Source: Gammaproteobacteria bacterium (GTDB lineage: Bacteria; Pseudomonadota; Gammaproteobacteria; Burkholderiales; Thiobacillaceae). From it: a stretch of 64,000 nt of DNA. Below the pieces are notes generated by a model that was not told the DNA's origin, ran no database searches, and was given only the letters and a program-made list of their open reading frames with translations. The DNA is taken from NCBI GenBank assembly GCA_018820765.1, contig JAHJNN010000001.1, forward strand, positions 1-64,000, in the 5' to 3' direction. Numbering within the stretch: the first letter of the stretch is position 1; each line of letters begins with the position of its first letter. Of the stretch, positions 49,764 to 57,691 are shown piece after piece. A program made the translations under genes and the position numbers.

Positions 49764-50144
49764 TTACGCCGCCTGCACCGGAATGGCGTGGCGTGTGTCC
49801 ATGATGCGGTTGTCCGCGTCCACGTAGACCAGCTCCGGCGCGTAGCGTGCCAGCTCCAGTTCGTTGTAGACCGCATAGGTGGCGATGATGACGAGGTCGC
49901 CCGGATTCGCCTTGTGCGCAGCGGCGCCGTTCACCGAAATGATGCCGGAATCGCGCGCAGCGCGAATGGCATAGGTGGTGAAACGCTCGCCGTTGGTGAC
50001 GTTGTAGATCTGGATCTGCTCGTACTCGTGGATGTTGGCCGCGTCCAGCAGGGTTTCGTCGATCGCGCAGGAGCCTTCGTAGTGCAGCTCGGAATGCGTG
50101 ACGGTCGCCCGGTGCAGCTTGGACTTGAGCATCGTTCTTTGCAT
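49764..50144 (-). CDS. panD: Aspartate 1-decarboxylase (proenzyme)
   Basis: Makes beta-alanine for pantothenate; a pyruvoyl enzyme that self-cleaves between Gly-24 and Ser-25 in YEGSCAID. It is 126 residues with Lys-9 ([11 protein letters not shown]), Tyr-58 (RFTTYAIR) and Arg-54 conserved, ISVNGAAAH and the C-terminal strand. It lies apart from panBC but close by, with its own promoter and terminator. Confidence 0.96.
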   Translation of the reverse strand: MQRTMLKSKLHRATVTHSELHYEGSCAIDETLLDAANIHEYEQIQIYNVTNGERFTTYAIRAARDSGIISVNGAAAHKANPGDLVIIATYAVYNELELARYAPELVYVDADNRIMDTRHAIPVQAA

Positions 50145-50173
50145 GACGGTGCCCTCACAAAAAATGGATCGTC

Positions 50174-50179
50174 ATTATA
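50174..50179 (-). promoter_or_regulatory. -10 box of the panD promoter
   Basis: A perfect TATAAT on the minus strand (ATTATA on plus) gives a leader of about 23 nt before panD with a GAGG ribosome-binding site. The -35 region is poor (TTCTGG at about 19 bp). Confidence 0.55.
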
Positions 50180-50264
50180 CCAAAATGACACGTTCATCCA
50201 GAAGACCATGCAAGCCGTGTGGACGGGTCGCCTGGGCCGAGACTGGCATGGCCTTGTCGGGCGA

Positions 50265-50834
50265 TCAATGCAGGTGCAATTGCATGTCCAGATAATCGAA
50301 GAATACGCAGTACGCCATGATCGGCAGTGGAAGGCCGAGAAGTGTGCCGACGAAGTAATCGCGAAAGCGGACGCCCGACATGGCGAGGGCGTAATTGAGT
50401 GGGGGGGCCGTCTGGAACAGCATTCTCAACAGCACGATGTTTCTGATCGGATGGGCGTCGAGCTGGCCCAGCAGACGCGTCGAGAGTTTGCCATTCAGGC
50501 TGCGCAGTGCGTCGCCGCCGACAAACCGGATGGAAAAGTAGGTGACGGTGCACGAAACGATGGCCGCGGCATAGGTGGCCATTCCGCCCCAGGTTTTTCC
50601 CAGTGCGAGCACCGCCGCAGCCAGAAAAATCCAGCCCGGTATCTGTACCAGATTGCCCAGGGTAAAAATCAGGATGAAAACGATCAGCCCGGTTATCGGA
50701 TTGTCGACCAGTTGCTGATGCAGGTAGGCCAGGTTGAAATGGCTTCTCAGGCCCGATAGCTCAAAGATCGCCAGCAGCAGGATCAGAAACAGGAGAACCG
50801 CGAGAAGCCGCTTGTAAGGGCGCACGGTAGTCAT
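50265..50834 (-). CDS. TVP38/TMEM64-family membrane protein
   Basis: A 189-residue inner-membrane protein of the VTT (DedA-related) superfamily with about five helices. Motifs are GNLVQIPGWIFLAAAVLALGKTWGG-like sequence (near 60-84) and RMLFQTAPPLNYALAMSGVRFRDYF (near 135-159), both used here as locations. Members may transport or flip lipids; this one's role is unknown. The ATG at 50834 is 23 bp after panC; upstream sequence in frame is a panC shadow. Confidence 0.85.
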   Translation of the reverse strand: MTTVRPYKRLLAVLLFLILLLAIFELSGLRSHFNLAYLHQQLVDNPITGLIVFILIFTLGNLVQIPGWIFLAAAVLALGKTWGGMATYAAAIVSCTVTYFSIRFVGGDALRSLNGKLSTRLLGQLDAHPIRNIVLLRMLFQTAPPLNYALAMSGVRFRDYFVGTLLGLPLPIMAYCVFFDYLDMQLHLH

Positions 50835-50857
50835 GGCGGCAGCGCGGCGGGCCTTGT

Positions 50858-51700
50858 TTACTCGAACGGATGGGCAAAATCGAGGTTGTCGATCAGCCGG
50901 GTGCTGCCCAGCCAGGCCGCGCCCAGCACCACCAGCCGGGCGCTGTCGGCGGCAGGTGCCTGCAGGGTGGCGGCATCGCGAACCGCGACATAGTCGACGC
51001 GCCAGCCCGCCATTTTGAGGCGGCGGGCGGCGGCGGCGGCGAGCGCCTCGAAATCGCGCTCGCCGGCCTGTACGGCCAGGGCGACGGTGGCGAGTTCGCG
51101 CTGCAGTTGCGCCGCCTGGATGCGCTCGGACGCGCCGAGGTAGGCGTTGCGCGAACTCATCGCCAGGCCGTCGGCCTCGCGCAGGGTATCGCCCGCGACG
51201 ATGTCGATCGGCAGATTGAACTGGCGCACCAGTTCCCGGATGACCAGGAGCTGCTGGAAATCCTTTTTGCCGAACACCGCTACGCGCGGCTGCACCAGGT
51301 TGAAGAGCTTCAGCACCACGGTGGCCACGCCGCTGAAATGGCCGGGGCGGAAGGCGCCACACAGGTCGTTCGCCAGAGCCTCGGGCGGCTGCACGGTGAA
51401 GGTCTGCGGCACCGGATAGATCTCGGCGGCGTCGGGCGCGAACACCAGGTCGCAGCCGGCGGCGGCGAGCTTCTCGCAGTCGGCGTCGAGCGTGCGCGGA
51501 TAGCGATCGAAATCCTCGCCGGCGCCGAACTGCAGTGGGTTGACGAAAATGCTCGCGACCACCGGCTGGCCGTGCCGCCGCGCCAGGTCGACCAGCGACA
51601 CGTGACCGGCGTGCAGGTTGCCCATGGTCGGCACGAACGCGGTACGGGTTTCGCCGGCGAGCGCGGCGCGCAGTGCGGCGGCGGTGCGCAGGATCTGCAT
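50858..51700 (-). CDS. panC: Pantothenate synthetase
   Basis: Joins pantoate and beta-alanine with ATP. It is 280 residues. Motifs are FVPTMGNLHAGHVSLV (HIGH-type), SIFVNPLQFG, FGKKDFQQLLVIRELV (KMSKS-like region) and GLAMSSRNAYL. The ATG shares a base with the panB stop (TGATG). Upstream in-frame sequence belongs to panB read in another frame. Confidence 0.96.
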   Translation of the reverse strand: MQILRTAAALRAALAGETRTAFVPTMGNLHAGHVSLVDLARRHGQPVVASIFVNPLQFGAGEDFDRYPRTLDADCEKLAAAGCDLVFAPDAAEIYPVPQTFTVQPPEALANDLCGAFRPGHFSGVATVVLKLFNLVQPRVAVFGKKDFQQLLVIRELVRQFNLPIDIVAGDTLREADGLAMSSRNAYLGASERIQAAQLQRELATVALAVQAGERDFEALAAAAARRLKMAGWRVDYVAVRDAATLQAPAADSARLVVLGAAWLGSTRLIDNLDFAHPFE

Positions 51701-52488
51701 CAGAACGTGTGTTCGGCGGCGGGGAAGGCGCCCGATTTGACCGCGTCCACATAGGCGCGCACGGCCGCTTCGATGCCGTCGCTGCCTTCGAGGAAGTTCT
51801 TCGAGAATTTCGGCGCGCGCGGATAGAGGCCCAGCATGTCGTACAGCACCAGCACCTGGCCCGAACACTCGACACCGGCGCCGATGCCGATGGTGGGAAT
51901 GGCGAGCGCCGCGGTGACGGCCTGCGCCAGCGCGGCCGGCACCATTTCCAGCACGATCAGCCCCGCACCGGCGGCTTCCAGCGCGCGCGCGTCGGCGATC
52001 AACTGCGCTGCGGCGGCGTCCTCGCGCCCCTGCACCTTGTAGCCGCCGAGCTGGTTGACCGACTGCGGCAGCAGGCCGAGGTGCGCGCACACCGGAATGC
52101 CGCGCTGGGTGAGGAAGGCGACCGTGTCGACCATCACCGCGCCGCCTTCCAGCTTGACCATGTGCGCGCCCGCCGCCATCAGCCGCGCGGCGGCGGCAAA
52201 GGCGCGCTCGGGCGAGGGCTGGTAGCTGCCGAAGGGCAGGTCGGCGACGATGAAGGCGCGTTCGGTGCCGGCCGCGACGCAGCGCGTGTGGTAGGTCATT
52301 TCGGCGAGCTTCACCGGCAGGGTCGAGGCATGGCCCTGCACCACCATGCCGAGCGAGTCGCCGACCAGCAGCACGTCGACGCCGGCGCCGTCGAGCACGC
52401 GCGCGAAGCTGGCGTCGTAGCAGGTCAGCACGGCGATCTTCTCGCCCTTGCCGCGCATCGTCTTGAGGGTGGACAGGGTGACGCTCAT
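51700..52488 (-). CDS. panB: 3-methyl-2-oxobutanoate hydroxymethyltransferase
   Basis: First committed step of pantothenate synthesis (ketopantoate formation). It is 262 residues. Motifs are [38 protein letters not shown] sequence (metal-binding region, near 20-52), [24 protein letters not shown] and IGIGAG. It is coupled to panC and lies 1 bp after the kinase stop. Confidence 0.96.
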   Translation of the reverse strand: MSVTLSTLKTMRGKGEKIAVLTCYDASFARVLDGAGVDVLLVGDSLGMVVQGHASTLPVKLAEMTYHTRCVAAGTERAFIVADLPFGSYQPSPERAFAAAARLMAAGAHMVKLEGGAVMVDTVAFLTQRGIPVCAHLGLLPQSVNQLGGYKVQGREDAAAAQLIADARALEAAGAGLIVLEMVPAALAQAVTAALAIPTIGIGAGVECSGQVLVLYDMLGLYPRAPKFSKNFLEGSDGIEAAVRAYVDAVKSGAFPAAEHTF

Positions 52489-52489
52489 C

Positions 52490-53131
52490 TCACACCGCGC
52501 GGCTGAAGAACTCGCGCGGGCCGCGCATCTTGCTGACGCGTTCCAGCAGCAGCTCGAAATCGTCCTCGCTTTCCGCGAAATTGAGGTTGCTGGTGTTGAC
52601 GATCAAGAGCGGCGCGGCCTCGTAGCGATGGAAAAACTCGCTGTAGCTGTTGGCCAGACGCTGCAGGTAGCCCGCATCCATGCCGCGCTCGAATTCCACG
52701 CCGCGGCGCCTGACGCGTTCCAGCAGCGCGTCGATCGGCGCCTGCAGGTAGATCACCAGGTCGGGCGTCGGTGCCTGCGGCGTCAGGTCGGCATACACCT
52801 TCTGGTACAGCTCGAACTCGTCGTCGTCCAGGTTCATGCGCGCAAACAGCATGTCCTTGTCGATCAGGAAATCCGACACCGTGCCGGCGCTGAACAGGTC
52901 GCCCTGCGCCAGGTCGCGCAGCTGGCGGGTGCGGTCGAACAGGAAATGAAGCTGCGTCGGCAGCGCGTAGCGTTTCGGTTCCTGGTAGAAGCGCGGGAGG
53001 AAGGGATTGTCGCGGGCGTTTTCCAGCAGGGTGTCGGCATCGAGCCGCTCGGCCAGCTTGTAGGTGAGGCTGGTCTTGCCGGCGCCGATCGGGCCTTCGA
53101 CGACGATGTAGCGGTAACGGGAAAGAGTCAT
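52490..53131 (-). CDS. Deoxynucleoside kinase
   Basis: A 213-residue kinase of the deoxyadenosine/deoxyguanosine kinase family (deoxynucleotide salvage). The P-loop is [13 protein letters not shown] (10-22). [29 protein letters not shown] substrate segment (near 36-60), DRT in FLFDRTRQL, and the LID region [16 protein letters not shown] follow. The ATG at 53131 overlaps the folK stop (ATGA); an upstream reading is a folK shadow. Similar kinases sit between folK and panB in many betaproteobacteria. Confidence 0.9.
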   Translation of the reverse strand: MTLSRYRYIVVEGPIGAGKTSLTYKLAERLDADTLLENARDNPFLPRFYQEPKRYALPTQLHFLFDRTRQLRDLAQGDLFSAGTVSDFLIDKDMLFARMNLDDDEFELYQKVYADLTPQAPTPDLVIYLQAPIDALLERVRRRGVEFERGMDAGYLQRLANSYSEFFHRYEAAPLLIVNTSNLNFAESEDDFELLLERVSKMRGPREFFSRAV

Positions 53132-53634
53132 GCGTTGACGGCGGCAGCAGGGGGGGGGAGCACGGCCACGCTCTGGTCCGCGCAGGCGTCGAGCCAGTCG
53201 GCCGCGCGGCCGCGGCCGGGGATGGTCGTGTCGGGCGCGATTTCCAGCAGCGGCAGCAGCACGAAGCCGCGCTCGGTCATGCGCGGATGCGGCAGCGTCA
53301 GGCCTTCTTCGTGGAAGTGCGCGTTGCCGTACAGCAGCAGGTCGAGGTCGAGCGTGCGCGGCGCGTTGCGGAAACTGCGCTCGCGGCCGTGGCGGTGTTC
53401 GATGTCGAGCAGCGCGGCGAGCAGGGCGCGCGGCGCCAGGGACGTTTCCACCTGTGCCACGGCATTGATGAAATCGGGCTGGTCGACGTAGCCCACCGGC
53501 GCCGAGGCATACAGGCTGGAGCGTGCGACCAGCCGGGTGCCGGGCAGGCGGTCGAGTTCGGCGAGCGCGTACTCCACCTGCGCCGCCGGGTCGTTGAGGT
53601 TGGCGCCGAGGCCGATGGTGGCCGTCACTTTCAT
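53128..53634 (-). CDS. folK: HPPK, 2-amino-4-hydroxy-6-hydroxymethyldihydropteridine diphosphokinase
   Basis: Pyrophosphorylates the pterin on the folate pathway. It is 168 residues. Motifs are IGLGANLNDPAAQV, SSLYASAPVGYVDQPDFINAV, and the signature HGRERSFRNAPRTLDLDLLLYG (near 88-109). LPHPRMTERGFVLLPL follows. Its stop overlaps the kinase and its start overlaps pcnB, so the block is translationally coupled. Confidence 0.95.
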   Translation of the reverse strand: MKVTATIGLGANLNDPAAQVEYALAELDRLPGTRLVARSSLYASAPVGYVDQPDFINAVAQVETSLAPRALLAALLDIEHRHGRERSFRNAPRTLDLDLLLYGNAHFHEEGLTLPHPRMTERGFVLLPLLEIAPDTTIPGRGRAADWLDACADQSVAVLPPPAAAVNA

Positions 53635-54989
53635 GCCGGCTGTGCCTCGCCGGATGAGGCGTCACCCGGCTTCCTGCGCTTGCGCTTGCGGCGCGGCTTG
53701 GGCGCGTTGTCGGCCAGCAGCATGGCGGCACGCTCGTCGTCGCCGACTTCCTGGAAGCGCGTCCACCACTCGCCGAGTTCGGCATCGACCTCGCCGGATT
53801 CGGCGCGCAGCAACAAAAAGTCGTAGGCGGCACGGAAGCGCGGATGCTCCAGCAGGCGGAACGGGCGCTGCCCGCCGCGCTGCTCGAAGCGCGGCTGCAG
53901 CGCCCAGATTTCCTTCATCATGCCGTCGTAGCGGCGCGGGATGGCGAGCTGGCCGCGCTGTGCGTCGAGCACCTCGTCCATCGCCAGGAACAGGGCAGGC
54001 TGCGGCTTCTCGCCGGCGGCTTCGAGCGCGCGCCAGCGCTGCAGTACCTGCGGCCACAACAGCGTGCCGAACAGGAATGCGGGCGAGGCCGGCTTGTCCT
54101 CGGCGATGCGCATGTCGGTGGTCTTCAGCGCGGCGTTGATGAAGCGCTCGCCGGTGGGGTCGTCAAGGATGGTGTCCAAGAGCGGCAGCATGCCGTGATG
54201 CAGGCCCTCGGCGCGCAGTTGGTGGACGCCGCGCAGGGCGTGGCCGGACATCAGCAGCTTCAGCGCCTCGTCGAAGATGCGTGCGCGCGGGATGTTGGCG
54301 AGTAGCGGCGCCAGCGTGGCGACCGGCTTGCGGGTGTCGGGGTCGATGTGGAAGTCGAGCTTGGCGGCGAAGCGCGCGGCGCGCAGCATGCGCACCGGGT
54401 CCTCGCGGAAGCGCGTCTCGGGGTCGCCGATCATGCGCAGCACGCGCTTCTTGCAGTCGGCCACGCCGCCGAAGTAGTCGTGCACTTCCTCGCGCGCCGG
54501 GTCGTAGTACAGCGCGTTGATGGTGAAGTCGCGGCGCGCGGCGTCGTCTGCCATGTTGCCGAACACGTTGTCGGACAGCAGCCGGCCGTGCTCGTCGGTC
54601 GGCCGCTCGTCCTCGTCTTCCGTTTCCTTCTGCCCGTTGGAACGGAAGGTGGTGACCTCGATGGTCACGCGGCCGCACATCACGTGCACGATCTGGAAGC
54701 GCCGCCCGATGATGCGCGAACGGCGGAACAGCCGCCGCACCTCTTCCGGGGTGGCGTCGGTGGCGACGTCGAAATCCTTCGGCGTCTTGCCCAGCAGCAG
54801 GTCGCGCACCGCGCCGCCCACCACGTAGCCCTTGAAGCCGGCCTGGGCCAGGGTCTCGCAGGTTTTCAGCCCACAGTCGTCGAGCTGGGCGCGGCGGATG
54901 CCGTGCGCCGCGAGCGGCAGGATCTGGGCGCCGGAACCGGAGGCGCGCGATTTGCGGCCGAATACTTTGTTGATGATGCGACGGATCAT
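53631..54989 (-). CDS. pcnB: Poly(A) polymerase I
   Basis: Adds 3' poly(A) tails that mark RNA for decay. It is 452 residues of the class II nucleotidyltransferase family. Motifs are GYVVGGAVRDLLLGKTPKDFDVATDA (near 52-77) with the catalytic Asp pair, RRSRIIGRRFQIVHV, ARRDFTINALYYDP and FREDPVRMLRAARFAAKL. The C-terminus is basic (PRRKRKRRKPGD). I chose the ATG at 54989, which gives MIRRIINKVFGRK; upstream sequence lacks a ribosome-binding site. Confidence 0.93.
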   Translation of the reverse strand: MIRRIINKVFGRKSRASGSGAQILPLAAHGIRRAQLDDCGLKTCETLAQAGFKGYVVGGAVRDLLLGKTPKDFDVATDATPEEVRRLFRRSRIIGRRFQIVHVMCGRVTIEVTTFRSNGQKETEDEDERPTDEHGRLLSDNVFGNMADDAARRDFTINALYYDPAREEVHDYFGGVADCKKRVLRMIGDPETRFREDPVRMLRAARFAAKLDFHIDPDTRKPVATLAPLLANIPRARIFDEALKLLMSGHALRGVHQLRAEGLHHGMLPLLDTILDDPTGERFINAALKTTDMRIAEDKPASPAFLFGTLLWPQVLQRWRALEAAGEKPQPALFLAMDEVLDAQRGQLAIPRRYDGMMKEIWALQPRFEQRGGQRPFRLLEHPRFRAAYDFLLLRAESGEVDAELGEWWTRFQEVGDDERAAMLLADNAPKPRRKRKRRKPGDASSGEAQPA

Positions 54990-55027
54990 TGAATGCGCGG
55001 AGCGGGGTGAATAAAGCAGATGGACGA

Positions 55028-55765
55028 TTATACAGGCTGGGCCAAGCCGGCCGCCGGCCGCCATAGCGCCGCGCTGCCGGGGCCGTACAGGACTTCGAGC
55101 GATGCCGGGACGAGCAGCTCGGCGGGCGTGCCCAGCTGCCAGCGCCCGTCGCCGAACAGGAACAGCAGGCGGTCGCAGTGGCAGGCCGCCCAGTTGGGGT
55201 CATGCAGCGTCAGCACCACCGTCCGCCCGGCGTCGGCCTCGCCGCGCGCCCAAGCCAGCAGCCGCGCCTGGTGCGCCGGGTCGAGATGGGTCAGCGGCTC
55301 GTCGAGCAGCGCGATGCGCGGCGCCTGCACCGCCAGCTGCGCCAGCCGCGCCCGCTGGCGCTCGCCGCCGGAGAGCGTGTCGAGCGGGCGGCCGGCGAGC
55401 TCGGCCAGCTCCCAGACGGCAAGCTGCGGCGCCAGATCGGGGGCCGGTCCGCCGAAGGGAAAGTGTCCCAGCGTGACGAAGTCGGCCACGCTGCCGAAGA
55501 ATCCGCCTTCGTCGCCCTGCGGCAAGAGGCCGATGTGTTGCGCACGTGTCAAAGGCGGTAGCCCGGTCACCGGCTGGCCGTCGAGCAAGACCTGACCGGA
55601 TGCGGGAACGGCGAGCCCCGCCAGCACCGTCAGCAGCGTCGACTTGCCGGCGCCGTTGGCGCCGAGGATGCCGAGCACTTCGCCCGGTTCGAGCGTGAGG
55701 TCGAGCGAGTCGATCAGCGTGCGGGTGGCGGCGTGGAGGGAGAGGTGTTGGGTGGTCAGGCTCAT
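55028..55765 (-). CDS. ABC transporter ATPase of the FecE/BtuD type
   Basis: A 245-residue ATPase. Walker A is GANGAGKST, Q-loop GLLPQGDEG, signature LSGGERQRAR, Walker B RIALLDEPLTHLDP and His-switch LTLHDPN. It belongs with the FecCD permease at 57692-58618 for uptake of cobalamin, heme or a siderophore, but a 1.9-kb island with toxin-antitoxin genes separates them. No substrate-binding protein is in the window. The ATG at 55765 gives MSLTTQ; a TTG six bases upstream is less likely. Confidence 0.92.
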   Translation of the reverse strand: MSLTTQHLSLHAATRTLIDSLDLTLEPGEVLGILGANGAGKSTLLTVLAGLAVPASGQVLLDGQPVTGLPPLTRAQHIGLLPQGDEGGFFGSVADFVTLGHFPFGGPAPDLAPQLAVWELAELAGRPLDTLSGGERQRARLAQLAVQAPRIALLDEPLTHLDPAHQARLLAWARGEADAGRTVVLTLHDPNWAACHCDRLLFLFGDGRWQLGTPAELLVPASLEVLYGPGSAALWRPAAGLAQPV

Positions 55766-55783
55766 GGCCAAATTTACGAAAGG

Positions 55784-56548
55784 TTAGTCCACCCACTCAT
55801 CTGAGGCGTCCTGAACGGCTAATTCAAGCCGGCGGCCGGACTTGGCAAGACGTCTCTTCTCTCGCCAAAACGACCACAGCCAAGTGGGGCGACGGGTCAC
55901 TAGCGTAATGAGCAACTGCTTTGGGGTGATTGGTGTTACGGCAGTCACTGGTGTCTGTCGCTTGGTAAGCATCCTAATCAGTTTATTGTCGAGGGTAACG
56001 AAATAACTGGCAGAAGCATGCTCAGCGCAGAGAATATGAAATGCATCGAGCAGTTGGTTTCTGTGTGGCGGCTTTCCGATGCCCTGGTATGCGCCGCATA
56101 TGCGCTGTAGCTCTTTAAAGCGGGGATGTTGGATTTGGCAGAGAAACTCGTATTGATGATCTTCGCCGCTACCATCGAAAATAATCCTGCTGTATTGGAT
56201 TGGGCCGGGAACCTTACTTATCGGAGCACCGTAGAACATCTTTCCTCCAGTTGCTCTGGGAAGTCCCATTAGTTCAAAGATCACCTCTTCGTGTGTGAGC
56301 AGTGCAATCTTTCGTTCCTTAGCGAAGGCAGCAATATAGCGGAGCGCAACCGTATCTTGGAATCGCTCATGGTTTCCTTGGGCTAGAAATTTAGTGTTTT
56401 GATTCACGCGCACCGGGCTGTGCACTTCGATCTCGAAGTCACGGTCGCCCCAAGTAATCTTTTCATGCCTCGGAAGCAGTGCAAGCCGTGAATCAACAGA
56501 GGCTTTCAAAATGTTCGTATCAAGGAAGATGGAAGGGGCTGCAGTCAT
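55784..56548 (-). CDS. PIN-domain protein, atypical and AT-rich
   Basis: A 254-residue protein with a PIN nuclease-like core: IFLDTNILKAS (Asp-10), LTHEEVIFEL, DAFHILCAEHASASYFVTLDNKL and a basic C-terminal extension. It is longer than VapC toxins, and no antitoxin partner is beside it on its upstream side. The DNA is clearly AT-richer than its neighbours, a sign of transfer. It could be a defence or tRNA-directed nuclease; that is inference. It ends 18 bp before the ABC ATPase start. Confidence 0.75.
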   Translation of the reverse strand: MTAAPSIFLDTNILKASVDSRLALLPRHEKITWGDRDFEIEVHSPVRVNQNTKFLAQGNHERFQDTVALRYIAAFAKERKIALLTHEEVIFELMGLPRATGGKMFYGAPISKVPGPIQYSRIIFDGSGEDHQYEFLCQIQHPRFKELQRICGAYQGIGKPPHRNQLLDAFHILCAEHASASYFVTLDNKLIRMLTKRQTPVTAVTPITPKQLLITLVTRRPTWLWSFWREKRRLAKSGRRLELAVQDASDEWVD

Positions 56549-56606
56549 ATTCGCGGCGATTAACTAACAGTAATTTCTGCCGCATAACCAGGCTGAATCG
56601 GGCAAC

Positions 56607-56711
56607 TCATGGCCTGCGCAGCAGCTACAACACCATCGGCACCCCGAGTGAGCACGCCCGCCTGGCGCGGTTCGATCTCGGTGCGCGCCAGCGCGTCGGC
56701 AGAACACCTAG
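56607..56711 (-). pseudogene. Decayed duplicate of the FecCD permease 3' end
   Basis: These 105 bp align with the 3' end of the permease gene (57692-57802): TCATGGCCTGCGCAGCAG versus TCACGGCCTGCGCAGCAA, and GGTGCGCGCCAGCGCGTCGGC in both. An internal block of about 10 bp is lost and the conserved LWLLRRP end reads L-stop-LLRRP. It is the stump of a second permease 3' end on the far side of the vapBC module. Confidence 0.8.
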
Positions 56712-56716
56712 GCTTG

Positions 56717-56935
56717 CTACTTGCCCGCAGCCTTGTTCAGCAAATCGAGGCCGCGCGCGGTTTTGCCTGCTCCCCGCTGGGCGCGCAGGCGGAACCGGGT
56801 TTCCGCATCGAATTCCGCCAGCAGCAGCGTAGTCACCTCGTCCAGCAAACGATTGACGCTGATGCCGCGGCTTTGCGCCAGGGCGCGCAGGCGTTCGTGC
56901 TTGTCGTCGGGAAGGCGTAGGGTCAGTGCGCTCAT
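56717..56935 (-). CDS. Ribbon-helix-helix antitoxin-like protein
   Basis: A 72-residue protein with a CopG/RHH-type N-terminus (MSALTLRLPDDKHERLRALA) and a second helix SRGISVNRLLDEVTTLLLAE. It lies 34 bp after vapC on the same strand. Such proteins are usually antitoxins and autoregulators. Its own toxin is not apparent, so it may be an orphan or an additional regulator of vapBC. Confidence 0.75.
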   Translation of the reverse strand: MSALTLRLPDDKHERLRALAQSRGISVNRLLDEVTTLLLAEFDAETRFRLRAQRGAGKTARGLDLLNKAAGK

Positions 56936-56969
56936 GTTTTGATCTCCTTGAGAAAATCCTCGGGGGCGT

Positions 56970-57386
56970 TCAACCCGCCCAGTCTTCCAGCCGCAAACCT
57001 TTCACTCTCGCGAATTCTCGCGTGTTGTGCGTCACCAGGGTGGCATCCAGTGCAAGTGCGTGGGCGGCGATCATCATGTCCATGGGGCCGATGGGCTGGC
57101 CGCGTTTTTCCAGAGCGGTTCGCAGCTCGCCGTAAAAAACGGCAGCGCTCGCGCCATAGTCGCTTACATCGAAATCCAACAGAAACTCATCCAACAGCGC
57201 CTGATTGGCTTTGCGCCAGCGGCTTTTCCGCACGCCGTATTGCAGTTCGGACAATACAACACTTGAAATCAGGGGACGTTCGTTGCGCGGCAGAGCATCC
57301 AGTCTGGCGAGGATGTTGTGCTGATAGTCAGGCTGATTTCCGGTAAGCAGGTAAATGCAGGTGTTGGTGTCCAGCAGCCAGGCCAT
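56970..57386 (-). CDS. vapC: VapC-type PIN toxin ribonuclease
   Basis: A 138-residue PIN-domain endoribonuclease. Acidic residues for Mg2+ are all present: Asp-6 (LLDTNTCIYLL), Glu-47 (VLSELQYG), Asp-103 (GPMDMMIAAHAL), and the THNTREF end motif. The ATG at 57386 follows the vapB stop by 2 bp; a TTG at 57395 would overlap it. VapC toxins cleave tRNA or rRNA and are held inactive by VapB. Confidence 0.93.
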   Translation of the reverse strand: MAWLLDTNTCIYLLTGNQPDYQHNILARLDALPRNERPLISSVVLSELQYGVRKSRWRKANQALLDEFLLDFDVSDYGASAAVFYGELRTALEKRGQPIGPMDMMIAAHALALDATLVTHNTREFARVKGLRLEDWAG

Positions 57387-57388
57387 GC

Positions 57389-57613
57389 CTACCAATCCCG
57401 CTGGTCGGGTTGCGCGGGTTGATTGCGTTCGAGCTCGCCCTTGAATTTACCTAGGCAGGCGCGAACATGCCGCCAGCGAGACGACGACTTGGGCAACAGC
57501 ACGATTGTCTCGCCTTCGCGACGGATTTCGACTTCGTCCTCGGTCAGACGGAATTCCTTGGGCAGCCGCACGGCCTGGCTGTTCCCTTGCTTGAAGACTT
57601 TGGCGGTTTTCAT
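57389..57613 (-). CDS. vapB: VapB antitoxin (AbrB/SpoVT type)
   Basis: A 74-residue antitoxin with the swapped-hairpin DNA-binding sequence MKTAKVFKQGNSQAVRLPKE and EVEIRREGETIVLLP, then a VapC-neutralising C-terminal tail. The ATG at 57613 follows GGAGGCAACTCCC. A palindromic operator lies 19-40 bp upstream. It binds VapC and represses its own operon. Confidence 0.92.
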   Translation of the reverse strand: MKTAKVFKQGNSQAVRLPKEFRLTEDEVEIRREGETIVLLPKSSSRWRHVRACLGKFKGELERNQPAQPDQRDW

Positions 57614-57631
57614 GGGAGTTGCCTCCGGAAA

Positions 57632-57653
57632 GTGTATACGGTGAAGTGTACAC
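57632..57653 (-). promoter_or_regulatory. vapBC operator/promoter
   Basis: Two near-palindromic boxes, GTGTATAC (57632-57639) and GTGTACAC (57646-57653), lie just upstream of vapB. On the minus strand TATACA within the first box can serve as -10. This spacing is typical of VapBC autoregulatory operators. Confidence 0.6.
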
Positions 57654-57691
57654 AATATTCTAGGGATGTGTCCGCGCGCATTCTGCCGCGT

